A stretch of 64,000 bases of DNA from positions 1 to 64,000 of the forward strand of contig JAPPMF010000002.1 in NCBI GenBank assembly GCA_028819195.1. The letters are read 5' to 3'. Below, in pieces: positions 25,442 through 34,160 of this stretch (positions are counted from its first letter, which is position 1; the number at the start of each line of letters is the position of its first letter). Under the pieces are notes generated by a model. That model was not told the DNA's origin. It saw nothing but the letters and a program-made list of their open reading frames with translations, and made no database searches. This DNA comes from Bin55 sp028819195. Its GTDB lineage: Bacteria; Pseudomonadota; Gammaproteobacteria; Pseudomonadales; Azotimanducaceae. The position numbers and the translations under genes were made by a program.

Positions 25442-26758
25442 ATGTCCCCCCATCAACGAAAGGTCTTTAGTAAGTATAAGTTGTTGTATTTGGCCTTTGT
25501 TATATTCATTTTCCCTATTGGGATCGCGGTGGAAGTACGCGCCCAAAGTGACGTACTTGCCGAACAAGATCAATTGGACGAAACTGTGCCCTTTGTATCG
25601 GACGAGGAGTTGCTCAATGAACTGGAATATAGACTCGAATTGGAAGAGTATGAAGAGGCTATTGATGCTGCGCAAGAACTAATCGATGAAATCGAAGTTG
25701 ATGGCTCTTTCTACGACGATGCTTTAGTCAGACCTCTGCTCATTGTCGGTGATGGTTCGCGGAAATTAGGTAATTATGTCGAGGCATTAGATGCTTACGA
25801 CCGAGCGAAACATATCACGCGATTGAATCATGGACTGACTACGATCGATCAAATTGAAGTTGTCAAGAGAGAAGCCGCAACCTATGAAGAACTTGGACAA
25901 CTCGGCAAAGCTAATGATGCATATGAGTATATCTTTACCGTGTATAACCAAGTGTATAAACCATTTTCTCCAGATTTACTACCAAGTCTTTTTGATTTAG
26001 GAGACTGGTACGTCAAGACTTATAACGTTTTTGCAGCGCGTGGTCTATTTGAATACGCACAAGTAGTAGCGAAAGAACATTTGGGTGAACAGCATCAGCA
26101 CTATATCCGCGCACTTTACGGTTTAGCTTCGACATACCGGTTGGAAAAGTTTCGACCACCAAGTTCTGCTCCCATGATTGAAGCAGACGTTCCCCGGTTA
26201 TATTGGGGAAATGGTCGCCCGTATATCTACTATGCGGAATTGAATGACTTTGCCAAAGGGGAAGAAGTGTTGATTGAGCTAGTCAGGATCGAACTTGAAC
26301 GATCGGGTAGTACTAGAGAATCTCAAACTCAGGCGAAATTGGCGCTGGCCGATTGGTTTGTTCTGTTTGACAAACAAGTTCAGGCACGAGCGGTTTATTC
26401 AGATATTTGGAAGTCGTACGACGAAGAACCCGATGAAGAGTTTTTGACAGCAACTTTTACAGCACCGGTCATTCTCTATAACCCGTTGCCGGCTGATCCT
26501 GAACCGCAACCACAGAATCTCGAAGCTCAACCTGTCAATGCCTCAGTCACCTACTCGTTAGACATTGACAAACGCGGTCGAGTACAATCAATTGATGTCG
26601 AAGTATTACAACCGGATAGTTCATTTACTAAGGACTTTACGCGTCAAGTCAGCCAAGCAATTTTCCGACCAGCATTCGTTAACGGGAAACCGGTCAGGAG
26701 CGTAGACGTGTCTTTTACCCATGACTATGTCTTCTACGTTATAGAAAAATCTGATTAA
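25442..26758 (+). CDS. Exported TPR-like protein with a TonB-like C-terminal domain
   Basis: 438 residues. A signal peptide covers about residues 10-36, ending VRAQS. An acidic helical part follows with TPR-like units (LGNYVEALDAYDRAK, LGQLGKANDAYEYIF). The final 75 residues (YSLDIDKRGRVQSIDVEV, FTKDFTRQVSQAIFRPAF) have the beta-alpha-beta pattern of TonB C-terminal domains. The protein is therefore periplasmic or outer-membrane associated, and may bind a partner through the TonB_C fold. No TonB-type N-terminal helix is seen, so it does not replace TonB. It may or may not belong to the envelope cluster that starts 246 bp downstream. Confidence 0.75.
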   Translation: MSPHQRKVFSKYKLLYLAFVIFIFPIGIAVEVRAQSDVLAEQDQLDETVPFVSDEELLNELEYRLELEEYEEAIDAAQELIDEIEVDGSFYDDALVRPLLIVGDGSRKLGNYVEALDAYDRAKHITRLNHGLTTIDQIEVVKREAATYEELGQLGKANDAYEYIFTVYNQVYKPFSPDLLPSLFDLGDWYVKTYNVFAARGLFEYAQVVAKEHLGEQHQHYIRALYGLASTYRLEKFRPPSSAPMIEADVPRLYWGNGRPYIYYAELNDFAKGEEVLIELVRIELERSGSTRESQTQAKLALADWFVLFDKQVQARAVYSDIWKSYDEEPDEEFLTATFTAPVILYNPLPADPEPQPQNLEAQPVNASVTYSLDIDKRGRVQSIDVEVLQPDSSFTKDFTRQVSQAIFRPAFVNGKPVRSVDVSFTHDYVFYVIEKSD

Positions 26759-26816
26759 GTTTTAAGAAGTTTAGACTCAATCCACACGAAAAGTGAGTAG
26801 AATAATCATTGCAAAG

Positions 26817-26850
26817 TATTACAAATTAGAGAAAATATTACAAACTAGAG
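26817..26850 (+). repeat. Two 15-bp direct repeats upstream of the envelope cluster
   Basis: TATTACAAATTAGAG at 26817-26831 and TATTACAAACTAGAG at 26836-26850 differ at one base and start 19 bp apart. They lie 155-190 bp before the first gene of the envelope cluster (GTG at 27005), in a position fit for a regulator-binding site. The spacing is nearly two helical turns, which would put both copies on roughly the same face. Confidence 0.45.
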
Positions 26851-27004
26851 TTAGTTTTCGTTACAAAGGTTTTCGTGAGTCGATTTCGTTAATGATCGAC
26901 AAATTGGTAATTTTGGAGTAATTAGTCTCACAATATTGAAATTCGTAGAACGGAACCTAATACATCCAACTGGATGGTTTGTTTGCGATTACGGAGGTTA
27001 GGGA

Positions 27005-28132
27005 GTGAAATCACAACATAAGATTGAACAGTGGACGACAAAGAGTAACGTCGACTCACAAACAAGTTCACGCGGTTTTTGTTCCATCGTCTATCTAGGT
27101 GTAAGCGTCGTATTTTTGTTGTTTCTCGTTGGGTGTATGCCGAATACCCCGTCGACGTTTCCAACTCCCCAACAGCAAACGCCGAGTTCGAGTTTACCCT
27201 CTCCGAGTTCGAGTAGTCCGTCGCAACAACCACCAAGTGGTTCGCCGTCATCGCCATCTAACCCGTCGCAATCGAATCCGGGCTCAACGAGTCCGTTACC
27301 AACGCCACCCTCTGGCTCCCCATCTTCGACTCCCTCTCTACCTTTACCATCACCTAGTAATCCTTCCGGGACTCCGTCATTACCGACGCTACCGACTTTA
27401 CCGTCGCCGTCAGGACCAGAAGATCCCAACAAAGGTGACCCTCAAAATGGTGAAGCACCGAGTCCAAGCGATGGTAATTTACCCCCACCTTCGGACGGAG
27501 AAGAAGGTTCCGAAGAAGATGGTACCGAAGGCGACAGTACCGGTGAGCAAGCTTCGAGTTCCGAAATTGAAGGAAGTGATAACGGTACAGAAAACGGTAC
27601 CGCAATCGGTGGGTTAATGGAGATGCCTGAAGATTCCGGTGGCTGGGAAGTGAGTAATCAAACGCCCCTCATTGGTCCCACGACAGAAGAAGAGGAGCTT
27701 GAAACTGAAGGCGAAGGTTCTGCTGAAACGGAAGATAATCAAGCCGACGAGGACTTTCAGCGTGCCCTGGAAGAATTGGACGGCGAGATCATGCAAGAAC
27801 GAAATGATGTGATTGGTCGCGCCCACGAAACGGTTGCGACCCAAAGTGGTGGTCAGGGTATCGTACCAGTGGACGATTCGGGAACTGTCGATACTAATTC
27901 TGCGATCGAAGACGACCGTGTAGGAACCACCGACGAAACGGAAACCGAACAAGGTTTAATGGAAGGTGAAGAGGTTGCTGACGTTGATATAGAACGCGTG
28001 ATTGACACACCGGACGCGATGGATAAAGATGTTGTTGCGCGCCAAATGCGTGAAGCTGCCATGGCAGAAGAAGATCCCGAACTCAAAAAGAAACTCTGGG
28101 AAGAATACGAAACGTATAAAAAAGGACTTTAG
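27005..28132 (+). CDS. Pro/Ser-rich lipoprotein with acidic region and helical tail
   Basis: 375 residues from a GTG with GGAGG ahead. The lipobox LVGC puts the lipidated cysteine at residue 44, after a long N-terminal region. Residues 45-155 are a low-complexity run of proline, serine and asparagine that would form an extended arm. Then comes a strongly acidic Glu/Ser/Thr region, and a final helical piece (DKDVVARQMREAAMAEED near the end). The residue after the cysteine is methionine, not aspartate, so sorting to the outer membrane is expected. It is the first gene of a co-directional run ending at 38986; an arm of this kind could span the periplasm. No homolog recognised. Confidence 0.65.
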   Translation: MKSQHKIEQWTTKSNVDSQTSSRGFCSIVYLGVSVVFLLFLVGCMPNTPSTFPTPQQQTPSSSLPSPSSSSPSQQPPSGSPSSPSNPSQSNPGSTSPLPTPPSGSPSSTPSLPLPSPSNPSGTPSLPTLPTLPSPSGPEDPNKGDPQNGEAPSPSDGNLPPPSDGEEGSEEDGTEGDSTGEQASSSEIEGSDNGTENGTAIGGLMEMPEDSGGWEVSNQTPLIGPTTEEEELETEGEGSAETEDNQADEDFQRALEELDGEIMQERNDVIGRAHETVATQSGGQGIVPVDDSGTVDTNSAIEDDRVGTTDETETEQGLMEGEEVADVDIERVIDTPDAMDKDVVARQMREAAMAEEDPELKKKLWEEYETYKKGL

Positions 28133-28141
28133 ATTACGAAA

Positions 28142-29410
28142 ATGAAATTAATTAGCATTTTCGTCTTATTCACAGGACTAGTGAGTTTAACTCTGGCTGG
28201 TTGCAGTTCGACCACCGTTCGATACGTGGATATAACGCCGCCTAAAAAAGCTAGCCAAGATGTCCCAGAAGAAGAATTGCTTGATGTCGGAGTTCTGGTC
28301 CTTGATGCCAACATCCCCGAATACTACGACGACATCGTCGCCGAGAACATCACCCCAGAAGTTCGACGTGCCGAAGCTAACTACATTGCGAATTACTTAA
28401 AGGAATACTTACAGTCGACCGGGAATTGGGGGGCAGTTCGGGTAGTTCCAAGGCTCAGTAATGCTGTTGATATCGTCGTTGTCGGCGCGATCATTCACTC
28501 GGATGGTGAACGGCAAGTGATTGACTTTGGGGTGCGAGATTCACGCGGCGTTATTTGGTTCGAAAAGACTTATAAAACGCTGGCGAGTAAGTATGCCTAC
28601 GACCCAGAAGTTCCTGATAACATCGATCCATTTCAGACTACTTATCGAAAGCTTGCCGACTCGATGCTAGACTATATGGAAGCACTTTCATCTGACGAAA
28701 AACAAGACATTCGCACGGTGTCGAAAATGCGGTTTGCGCGTGAAATCACACCGGAAGCGTTTGGTGACTACCTGAGTTTCTCGGAGGAGGGTGAAGTCGA
28801 ATTACTACGACTACCGGCAAACGATGATCCAGTAATGGACAAGGTTGAGCAGATCCGCGATCGCGAGTATTTGTTCATTGACACCCTCGACGAGTATTAC
28901 TCCAACTTTGCTTCCAAGGTTAAAGATCCTTTGTCCAGTTGGCGGCAGCAAACCTATGACGTCGCAATTGCCTTGCGAGAAGATCGAAACAAGGCTCGTG
29001 TGCGTTTGATTGCGGGCATATCCATGGTGCTCAGTGGTGCTGTAATGCAGCGGAGCAGCGATACGTTGAAAGAGTACGCCGGCTATACGGGTGTGATTGG
29101 TGGCTCTACCGAAATTTTGGGAAGTATCGCTAATCGAGCCAATATTAGACTGCTTATCTCTCGGTTGCAAGAAATCGGTTTAGGTGCGTCCGAAGCGATT
29201 AGTCCGTACGCAATTGAATTAGAGAACGCAACTTATTCGTTAGAGGGTACCGTAGACGAACAATTTGATCAGCTCAAGGAGCTACTCCGAGAACAGTACT
29301 ACGAAGATTTAGGAGTTGAGTTTCAAGAGGAAGATTCGGAGTCGGATACCAGTGTACCCGACGTGACTGGAGAAGAAACCACTGACGAACTCCTCCAAGG
29401 AACCGAGTAG
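28142..29410 (+). CDS. Lipoprotein of unknown family
   Basis: 422 residues. Signal peptide with lipobox LAGC (cysteine at residue 21). The first 120 residues of the mature part look like a small alpha/beta domain (DVGVLVLDAN, YLKEYLQSTGNWGAVRVVP, VDIVVVGAIIHSDGERQVID, VIWFEKTYK), in style close to lipoproteins that sense or bind in the outer-membrane periplasm face. A long helical part and an acidic tail follow. A glycine/alanine-rich hydrophobic stretch near residue 290-330 (LIAGISMVLSGAVM, GVIGGSTEILG) could contact membrane. It starts 9 bp after the preceding gene. I do not recognise the family. Confidence 0.65.
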   Translation: MKLISIFVLFTGLVSLTLAGCSSTTVRYVDITPPKKASQDVPEEELLDVGVLVLDANIPEYYDDIVAENITPEVRRAEANYIANYLKEYLQSTGNWGAVRVVPRLSNAVDIVVVGAIIHSDGERQVIDFGVRDSRGVIWFEKTYKTLASKYAYDPEVPDNIDPFQTTYRKLADSMLDYMEALSSDEKQDIRTVSKMRFAREITPEAFGDYLSFSEEGEVELLRLPANDDPVMDKVEQIRDREYLFIDTLDEYYSNFASKVKDPLSSWRQQTYDVAIALREDRNKARVRLIAGISMVLSGAVMQRSSDTLKEYAGYTGVIGGSTEILGSIANRANIRLLISRLQEIGLGASEAISPYAIELENATYSLEGTVDEQFDQLKELLREQYYEDLGVEFQEEDSESDTSVPDVTGEETTDELLQGTE

Positions 29411-29516
29411 CCCCCAACCGGTTTACATTGAGCCGGTTGATCCATCTTTAGCTGAGAGTACCCACCCAAAAACACCGCGGTTATCATTAAAGATAACCAG
29501 CCGTAGAATCCAGGCG

Positions 29517-30911
29517 TTGGTTGCGTTCATTGTGGTGTCTACCGTGGCTGTACTAATCGTCATTAACCCTTTCGAACAGATCGCGGAACAGCTAGGTTGG
29601 CAACCAAACGAACAGACTCGCCGCGACAACGTAGCAGGAAACACCAAATCTAGCGACGAAGTAACACCGTTTCAAGATGTCCAACTGGAACGAGCTAAAG
29701 AGAAAGCGCGTGAAGTGATTGATTCGTTCACGGAAGTTCAACACGAGTTTGAGACCGAGCAATATGCCCAAAAGTCGTTTGTAGAAGAATATGCCACGAT
29801 ACAAGAGATTGCGGTGCAAGGTGACGACAAATTCAAACAACGCGATTTCGATGCTGCTATCGCAAAATACGAGACTGCTCTGACGGATTTGTTACTCTTA
29901 CAAGAACAAATTGATCGCGAATTCGAAACAGCTGTTGGAGAGGCATTTGACTGGTTGGAAAAACGTCAAGAAAAAGCTGCTGGGGAAGCATTCCAACACG
30001 CGGGCACACTGAAACCACTACATCCGCTATTGAATGATGGTTTAGCTCGACTAGAGGTGCTCCCTCAAGTCAACGAACACATCCGTGAGAGTGAACGCGC
30101 GATTTTACGAGAGGAATGGGACCTAGCGCGAACTCATTTGGACTCAGTACAAAAACTGGATCCCTTAACTTTAGGTTTAGAAGAAAAAAGAACGATCATT
30201 CGCGAGAAACAGCACGAGCAAGAGATTCGCGATTTACTCTCGGACGCTCATCAAGCTTTAGCGAGTAATGAGTTCGATCGAGCTCGCGCTAAATTTACGG
30301 AAGTACTCGGTCGCGAACCTGAAAACACAGCGGCAAAAACCGGCATTCAACAGACTGAGCAATCGCGCCTCATCTACAACATTCAAACCTTACGTACCGA
30401 AGCCGAACAAGCAGAACAGGAGCTTGATTTCATTCGCGCTCTAGAAATTTACGAACAGATACTTGCGATTGACTCTTCGTTGTCGTTCGCGGTCGATGGG
30501 CGAAAGCGAGTTTACGAAGTGATTAATGCAACCAGACAGATGCAAGCGATTCTTGGCGATCCCGATAGCCTGTCTAGCGACGAACAGTTTCAAAATGCGC
30601 AACAGGTGTTAGAAGTCGCAGAAAAATATGAAGGGCACAGCAAACAATACGACGAAATACTGGAAGATTTTTCAGATTTGGTAAAGTATGCTACTGAACC
30701 TGTTAAAGTGACTGTCCTGTCTGATAGTCTAACGGAAGTGTTGTTGATTAAACACGGTCCTTTAGGTAACTTTGAATCGACGGAATTGCATCTACGTCCT
30801 GGTAGGTATGAACTAGTGGGAAGCCGTGATGGTTGGAGGGATATTCGGCGGACAATAGTCGTTAAACCTAGTATGGAACCGATTGAAATTTCATGTGTCG
30901 AACAGATTTAG
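29517..30911 (+). CDS. Membrane-anchored TPR-type protein with a PEGA-like C-terminus
   Basis: 464 residues from TTG 29517. The frame is open further upstream, and a CTG at 29382 with GGAGA eight bases ahead would add 45 residues, giving a cytosolic Ser/Pro/Arg-rich tail before the helix, like the next gene; that start is plausible but non-standard. A single helix (about residues 2-18) is followed by a periplasmic helical region with TPR-like units (KFKQRDFDAAIAKYETAL, EFDRARAKFTEVLGREPEN, FIRALEIYEQILAIDSS). The C-terminal 70 residues (VKVTVLSDSLTEVL, LRPGRYELVGSRDGW) resemble a PEGA domain. It links to the next gene, whose start lies 13 bp beyond its stop. Confidence 0.7.
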   Translation: MVAFIVVSTVAVLIVINPFEQIAEQLGWQPNEQTRRDNVAGNTKSSDEVTPFQDVQLERAKEKAREVIDSFTEVQHEFETEQYAQKSFVEEYATIQEIAVQGDDKFKQRDFDAAIAKYETALTDLLLLQEQIDREFETAVGEAFDWLEKRQEKAAGEAFQHAGTLKPLHPLLNDGLARLEVLPQVNEHIRESERAILREEWDLARTHLDSVQKLDPLTLGLEEKRTIIREKQHEQEIRDLLSDAHQALASNEFDRARAKFTEVLGREPENTAAKTGIQQTEQSRLIYNIQTLRTEAEQAEQELDFIRALEIYEQILAIDSSLSFAVDGRKRVYEVINATRQMQAILGDPDSLSSDEQFQNAQQVLEVAEKYEGHSKQYDEILEDFSDLVKYATEPVKVTVLSDSLTEVLLIKHGPLGNFESTELHLRPGRYELVGSRDGWRDIRRTIVVKPSMEPIEISCVEQI

Positions 30912-30924
30912 TGGGTCCGCATTT

Positions 30925-32985
30925 ATGACGGAGCAACCTGCTTCTGCATCGGTCATATCACCAACCGATTTCAAGCCAACCCCAGCTAAACGTCCACGTG
31001 GACGGTCCTTCGTATCGTGGTTTCAAATTGTGCTTGGAACACTAGCAGTCATTATCGGCTTTGGGTTGTGGTTTTTATTCACTGCTAAGGCAGTCAAGCT
31101 CGAACTCAATGTCGCCGATGCTGAGATCAGCATTACCGGTGGTTTAGTGCTACAAACCGGGGTTCGGTATTTGATGCGACCGGGGCAATACTCTGTTACC
31201 GGTTCTGCTGATGGTTACTATGATTTGAACGAGCCGATTGAAGTTAGCAATGATTCGAATGATCCTGTCTTTCAGATTAACTTCATTCGCTTACCGGGGA
31301 TTGTTGAGGTGATGTCAGAGCCTAGCAATGTAGAAGTGACAATTGACGGTCAAACTCTTGGTGTAACACCTTTGCGTACTGAAATACCAGCAGGTACGAC
31401 GACATTAAGTTTCAGTTCACCACGTTATATCGATGTTGACCAAGTTGTTGAAATTGAGGGGATGCAACAAGAGCAGTCGATCTATGTAGAACTGGACCCG
31501 GATTGGGGGGACGTAACGATTCCCACGCAACCACCAGGAGCCACTTTTTTTGTTGATGGTGTCGATTCCGGTTTTATAACGCCTGGGCCCGCTGAGATCT
31601 TATCTGGCGAGCGAGTAATAATGCTTAAGAAACCCGGATTTGCGAGTTGGGCCGATATTCTGCTAGTTAAGGCTGGCGACGTAATAAACCTTGCAGAAGT
31701 CATACTTCCCCCTTCGGATGGTGTGCTTGAAATAACCACCTCTCCTTCCCAAGCGTCGGTCACGGTGGACGGAAATTTTCAGGGGATAACTCCGCTAACG
31801 GTTGAGGTTGAGCCAAATCGTACACACCAAGTTGAAGTGTTGCTGTCGGGTTATCATTCAAGGAAACAGCAGATTTCTGTTGGGTCCGGTGAAGTTAAAT
31901 CAATGAATTTTCCGTTGGAAAGAGTTACCGGTGAACTCATTGTCAATACCGATCCGGAAAACGCAGAGATTCGCGTCAACGGTGACGTCCATGGGACTTC
32001 AAACACAACCCTGACCTTACATGCAGTAACGCATTTCATTGAAATTGATAAGGAAGGGTTTGTTGGTTTTGAAAAAGAGGTAACCATTCAACCTGGATTC
32101 ACACAACAACTGAACGTTCAACTTTTGACTCCCGAAGAGTATGTCGAGGTTATACTCAAACAGGTGAATGCTACGGCTACGGGGAAAGAGATTGTTCTCA
32201 TGACACCTAATCCTATTCGGATGGGTGCGTCGCGGCGTGAAGCGGGACGCCGCGCAAACGAAGTGTACCGTACCGCGAGATTGAACCGCCGGTTCTACAT
32301 TAGTGTGGAAGAAGTAACTAATGCAGAATTCAGAGAGTTTGCACCAGGGCATGATTCGGGTGAATATCAAGGGTATGATTTGAACGAAGATGATCAACCC
32401 GTCGTGAATATATCGTGGGATGAAGCCGCTTTGTATTGCAACTATCTCTCCGAGAAAGAAGGATTAGAGCCGTTTTATGAATTTGAGGGTGCATTTGTCT
32501 CAGATTTCAATCCAAAATCCATAGGGTATCGTCTACCGACGGAGGCTGAGTGGACTTGGGTAGCGCGCCATGTTTCCGATAACGAAGAACTGTTACACTT
32601 TCCATGGGGAGCTACTTTACCACCCGGAGATCGACACGGGAACTATGCCGATAAAACTGCTCAACATATCGTTGGCAGAATTATTTATGGATATAACGAT
32701 AGTTTTCCAGTATCTGCACCGGTAGGTTCCTTTCCCGCAAACACCAAGGGAGTGTATGATATGGGTGGCAATGTTGCCGAATGGACTCATGACTTTTACC
32801 ATGTACCTACCGAGAATATTGAAGTTCCCTTGCTAGGTCTAACTGAAGGAGAGTATCACGTTATCCGCGGATCCAGTTATTTACATGGAACAATTACGGA
32901 CTTGAGATTTTCTTTTAGAGACTATGGCAAAGACGGAAGATACGATGTGGGCTTTAGAATAGCTAGGTATGCACAACGAGATTGA
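30925..32985 (+). CDS. Membrane-anchored PEGA repeat protein with FGE-sulfatase-type domain lacking catalytic cysteines
   Basis: 686 residues from ATG 30925. A cytosolic Pro/Arg-rich tail leads to a membrane helix at about 33-53, a PEGA-like beta domain, then four clear PEGA units at about 125-190, 196-262, 266-332 and 336-401 (each with DG/NG turns such as VTIDGQTLGVTPL and VTVDGNFQGITPL). Residues 424-686 form a formylglycine-generating-enzyme/C-type-lectin fold: EVTNAEFREF, PVVNISWDEAALYCNYLS, GYRLPTEAEWTWVAR, MGGNVAEWT, RGSSYLHG, DVGFRIAR. Where real FGEs have two cysteines near RGGSW..C, this has none, so it is unlikely to be an oxidase. A surface-binding or structural role in the periplasm is inferred. 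Confidence 0.8.
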   Translation: MTEQPASASVISPTDFKPTPAKRPRGRSFVSWFQIVLGTLAVIIGFGLWFLFTAKAVKLELNVADAEISITGGLVLQTGVRYLMRPGQYSVTGSADGYYDLNEPIEVSNDSNDPVFQINFIRLPGIVEVMSEPSNVEVTIDGQTLGVTPLRTEIPAGTTTLSFSSPRYIDVDQVVEIEGMQQEQSIYVELDPDWGDVTIPTQPPGATFFVDGVDSGFITPGPAEILSGERVIMLKKPGFASWADILLVKAGDVINLAEVILPPSDGVLEITTSPSQASVTVDGNFQGITPLTVEVEPNRTHQVEVLLSGYHSRKQQISVGSGEVKSMNFPLERVTGELIVNTDPENAEIRVNGDVHGTSNTTLTLHAVTHFIEIDKEGFVGFEKEVTIQPGFTQQLNVQLLTPEEYVEVILKQVNATATGKEIVLMTPNPIRMGASRREAGRRANEVYRTARLNRRFYISVEEVTNAEFREFAPGHDSGEYQGYDLNEDDQPVVNISWDEAALYCNYLSEKEGLEPFYEFEGAFVSDFNPKSIGYRLPTEAEWTWVARHVSDNEELLHFPWGATLPPGDRHGNYADKTAQHIVGRIIYGYNDSFPVSAPVGSFPANTKGVYDMGGNVAEWTHDFYHVPTENIEVPLLGLTEGEYHVIRGSSYLHGTITDLRFSFRDYGKDGRYDVGFRIARYAQRD

Positions 32986-33001
32986 GTTGAAAGGAGGTAC
33001 T

Positions 33002-33352
33002 ATGTTTGCACGGAGTATGTTTGCGTTCGTGATTGTTTGTTTTATTTGGATTGTTTTTGGCCTCGCGTCGGTCGTAGCACAGGAGGAGGTTTTGGAACAA
33101 GAAGAACCATTAACTGACGAAGAAGAGAGTGTGGATGAAACTGCCACCTTGGACGCGGACGATTTAGAAGTTGAGACTGAGAGTGATTCTGCTGTTATCG
33201 AAGCTCCACCTGACGAGGAAAGTTCCACAGAAACTACCGACGTATCTGAGCTTGATGCTGACGAAACGAAAGATGATGAGATTACCGATGTGTTTACTCC
33301 ATCTGAATCAGTATCAGAAGACAACCCCGTAGCCTTTCCACGAGACATTTAG
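33002..33352 (+). CDS. Small acidic exported protein of the envelope cluster
   Basis: 116 residues from ATG 33002, fixed by the strong ribosome site AAAGGAGGT at 32990-32998; this overlaps nothing, whereas an upstream ATG at 32969 lies inside the previous gene. A signal peptide runs to ASVVAQ. The remaining 90 residues are dominated by Glu, Asp, Ser and Thr with no cysteine and no predicted fold. It sits between the PEGA/FGE gene and the ExbB-like gene. The unusually good ribosome site suggests it is made in larger amounts than its neighbours. Function unknown. Confidence 0.6.
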   Translation: MFARSMFAFVIVCFIWIVFGLASVVAQEEVLEQEEPLTDEEESVDETATLDADDLEVETESDSAVIEAPPDEESSTETTDVSELDADETKDDEITDVFTPSESVSEDNPVAFPRDI

Positions 33353-33361
33353 GATTACTCC

Positions 33362-34159
33362 GTGAAAAAACGTCGAACGTCACCAATTCTTACGCAAATT
33401 ATTTCACTATTTATTTGTATCTTGCTAGTACACGTCGTTTGGGCAAGTGTAATACGACCGAATGCTAGAGTTGTGTTGGAGGAGCGCAAGGTACTTGCTG
33501 AACAAGATAAGGATTTCACTGCCGAACGATCTATCTGGGTTACCTTGAAAGATTGGGAACAGGAATCTTGTGTGATCCTAATGTTTTGGGCACTCGCACT
33601 TATGGGTGGAAAAGTCCTGCAAGCGCGCCGAGAACGACGAATTCTTTCCCAAGATTTAGTGAAAATTCCAGAAGGTGTGAGTGTTCTACCGGAAGATGCT
33701 CGGGAATATATGCGAACTGTACAGTCGCTACCCGAAAGCACACGTGAACAATTATTACCCCGTGCGGTTATGATTGCTTTACAACGATTTGAGTCGACTC
33801 ATGCAGTGCAAAATGCCTCTGAAGCGGTACGAAACTTGTGCGATGGCGAAGCAGACCGGCTCGATAGTGAGCTAGCAATGATCCGGTATATCACGTGGGC
33901 AATTCCATCGATTGGATTTATTGGTACGGTTCGCGGGATTGGTGAAGCGCTCGGGAAAGCGTACGAAGCTGTTCAAGGAAATATTGTTGGAGTAACCGAA
34001 AGTCTAGGGGTTGCCTTCAATTCGACATTCGTTGCCCTAGTGATTAGTATTATGATTATGTTCTTCGTACAACAATTGCAACGATACCAAGAAGAAATCG
34101 TGATCGACACTGAGAGTTGGTGTGACGAGAACTTGTTGCGACATTTGCAGGTCCGCTAG
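33362..34159 (+). CDS. MotA/TolQ/ExbB-type proton channel subunit
   Basis: 265 residues, GTG start. Four hydrophobic segments: about 9-31, 68-86, 172-190 and 217-239. The last two carry the family signature AIPSIGFIGTVRGIGEALG and LGVAFNSTFVALVISIM, matching the helix pair that lines the proton path in ExbB, TolQ and MotA. Family members form pentamers around a dimer of a one-helix partner (ExbD, TolR, MotB) and turn proton flow into movement. Here the likely partners are the two VWA proteins downstream, whose helices carry LDV. It sits 9 bp after the acidic gene and 1 bp before the actin-like gene. Confidence 0.85.
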   Translation: MKKRRTSPILTQIISLFICILLVHVVWASVIRPNARVVLEERKVLAEQDKDFTAERSIWVTLKDWEQESCVILMFWALALMGGKVLQARRERRILSQDLVKIPEGVSVLPEDAREYMRTVQSLPESTREQLLPRAVMIALQRFESTHAVQNASEAVRNLCDGEADRLDSELAMIRYITWAIPSIGFIGTVRGIGEALGKAYEAVQGNIVGVTESLGVAFNSTFVALVISIMIMFFVQQLQRYQEEIVIDTESWCDENLLRHLQVR

Positions 34160-34160
34160 T

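Noticed and set aside
27129..27617. 162-codon Arg-rich frame inside the Pro/Ser-rich lipoprotein gene
   Set aside because: It is a frame shadow of the low-complexity region; it has no ribosome site or family features.
29453..29470. CTGAGAGTACCCACC resembles the TPP riboswitch core CTGAGA...ACCC
   Set aside because: It lies in the probable N-terminal coding part of the TPR gene, lacks the GAACCTGAT part, and the gene has no link to thiamine.
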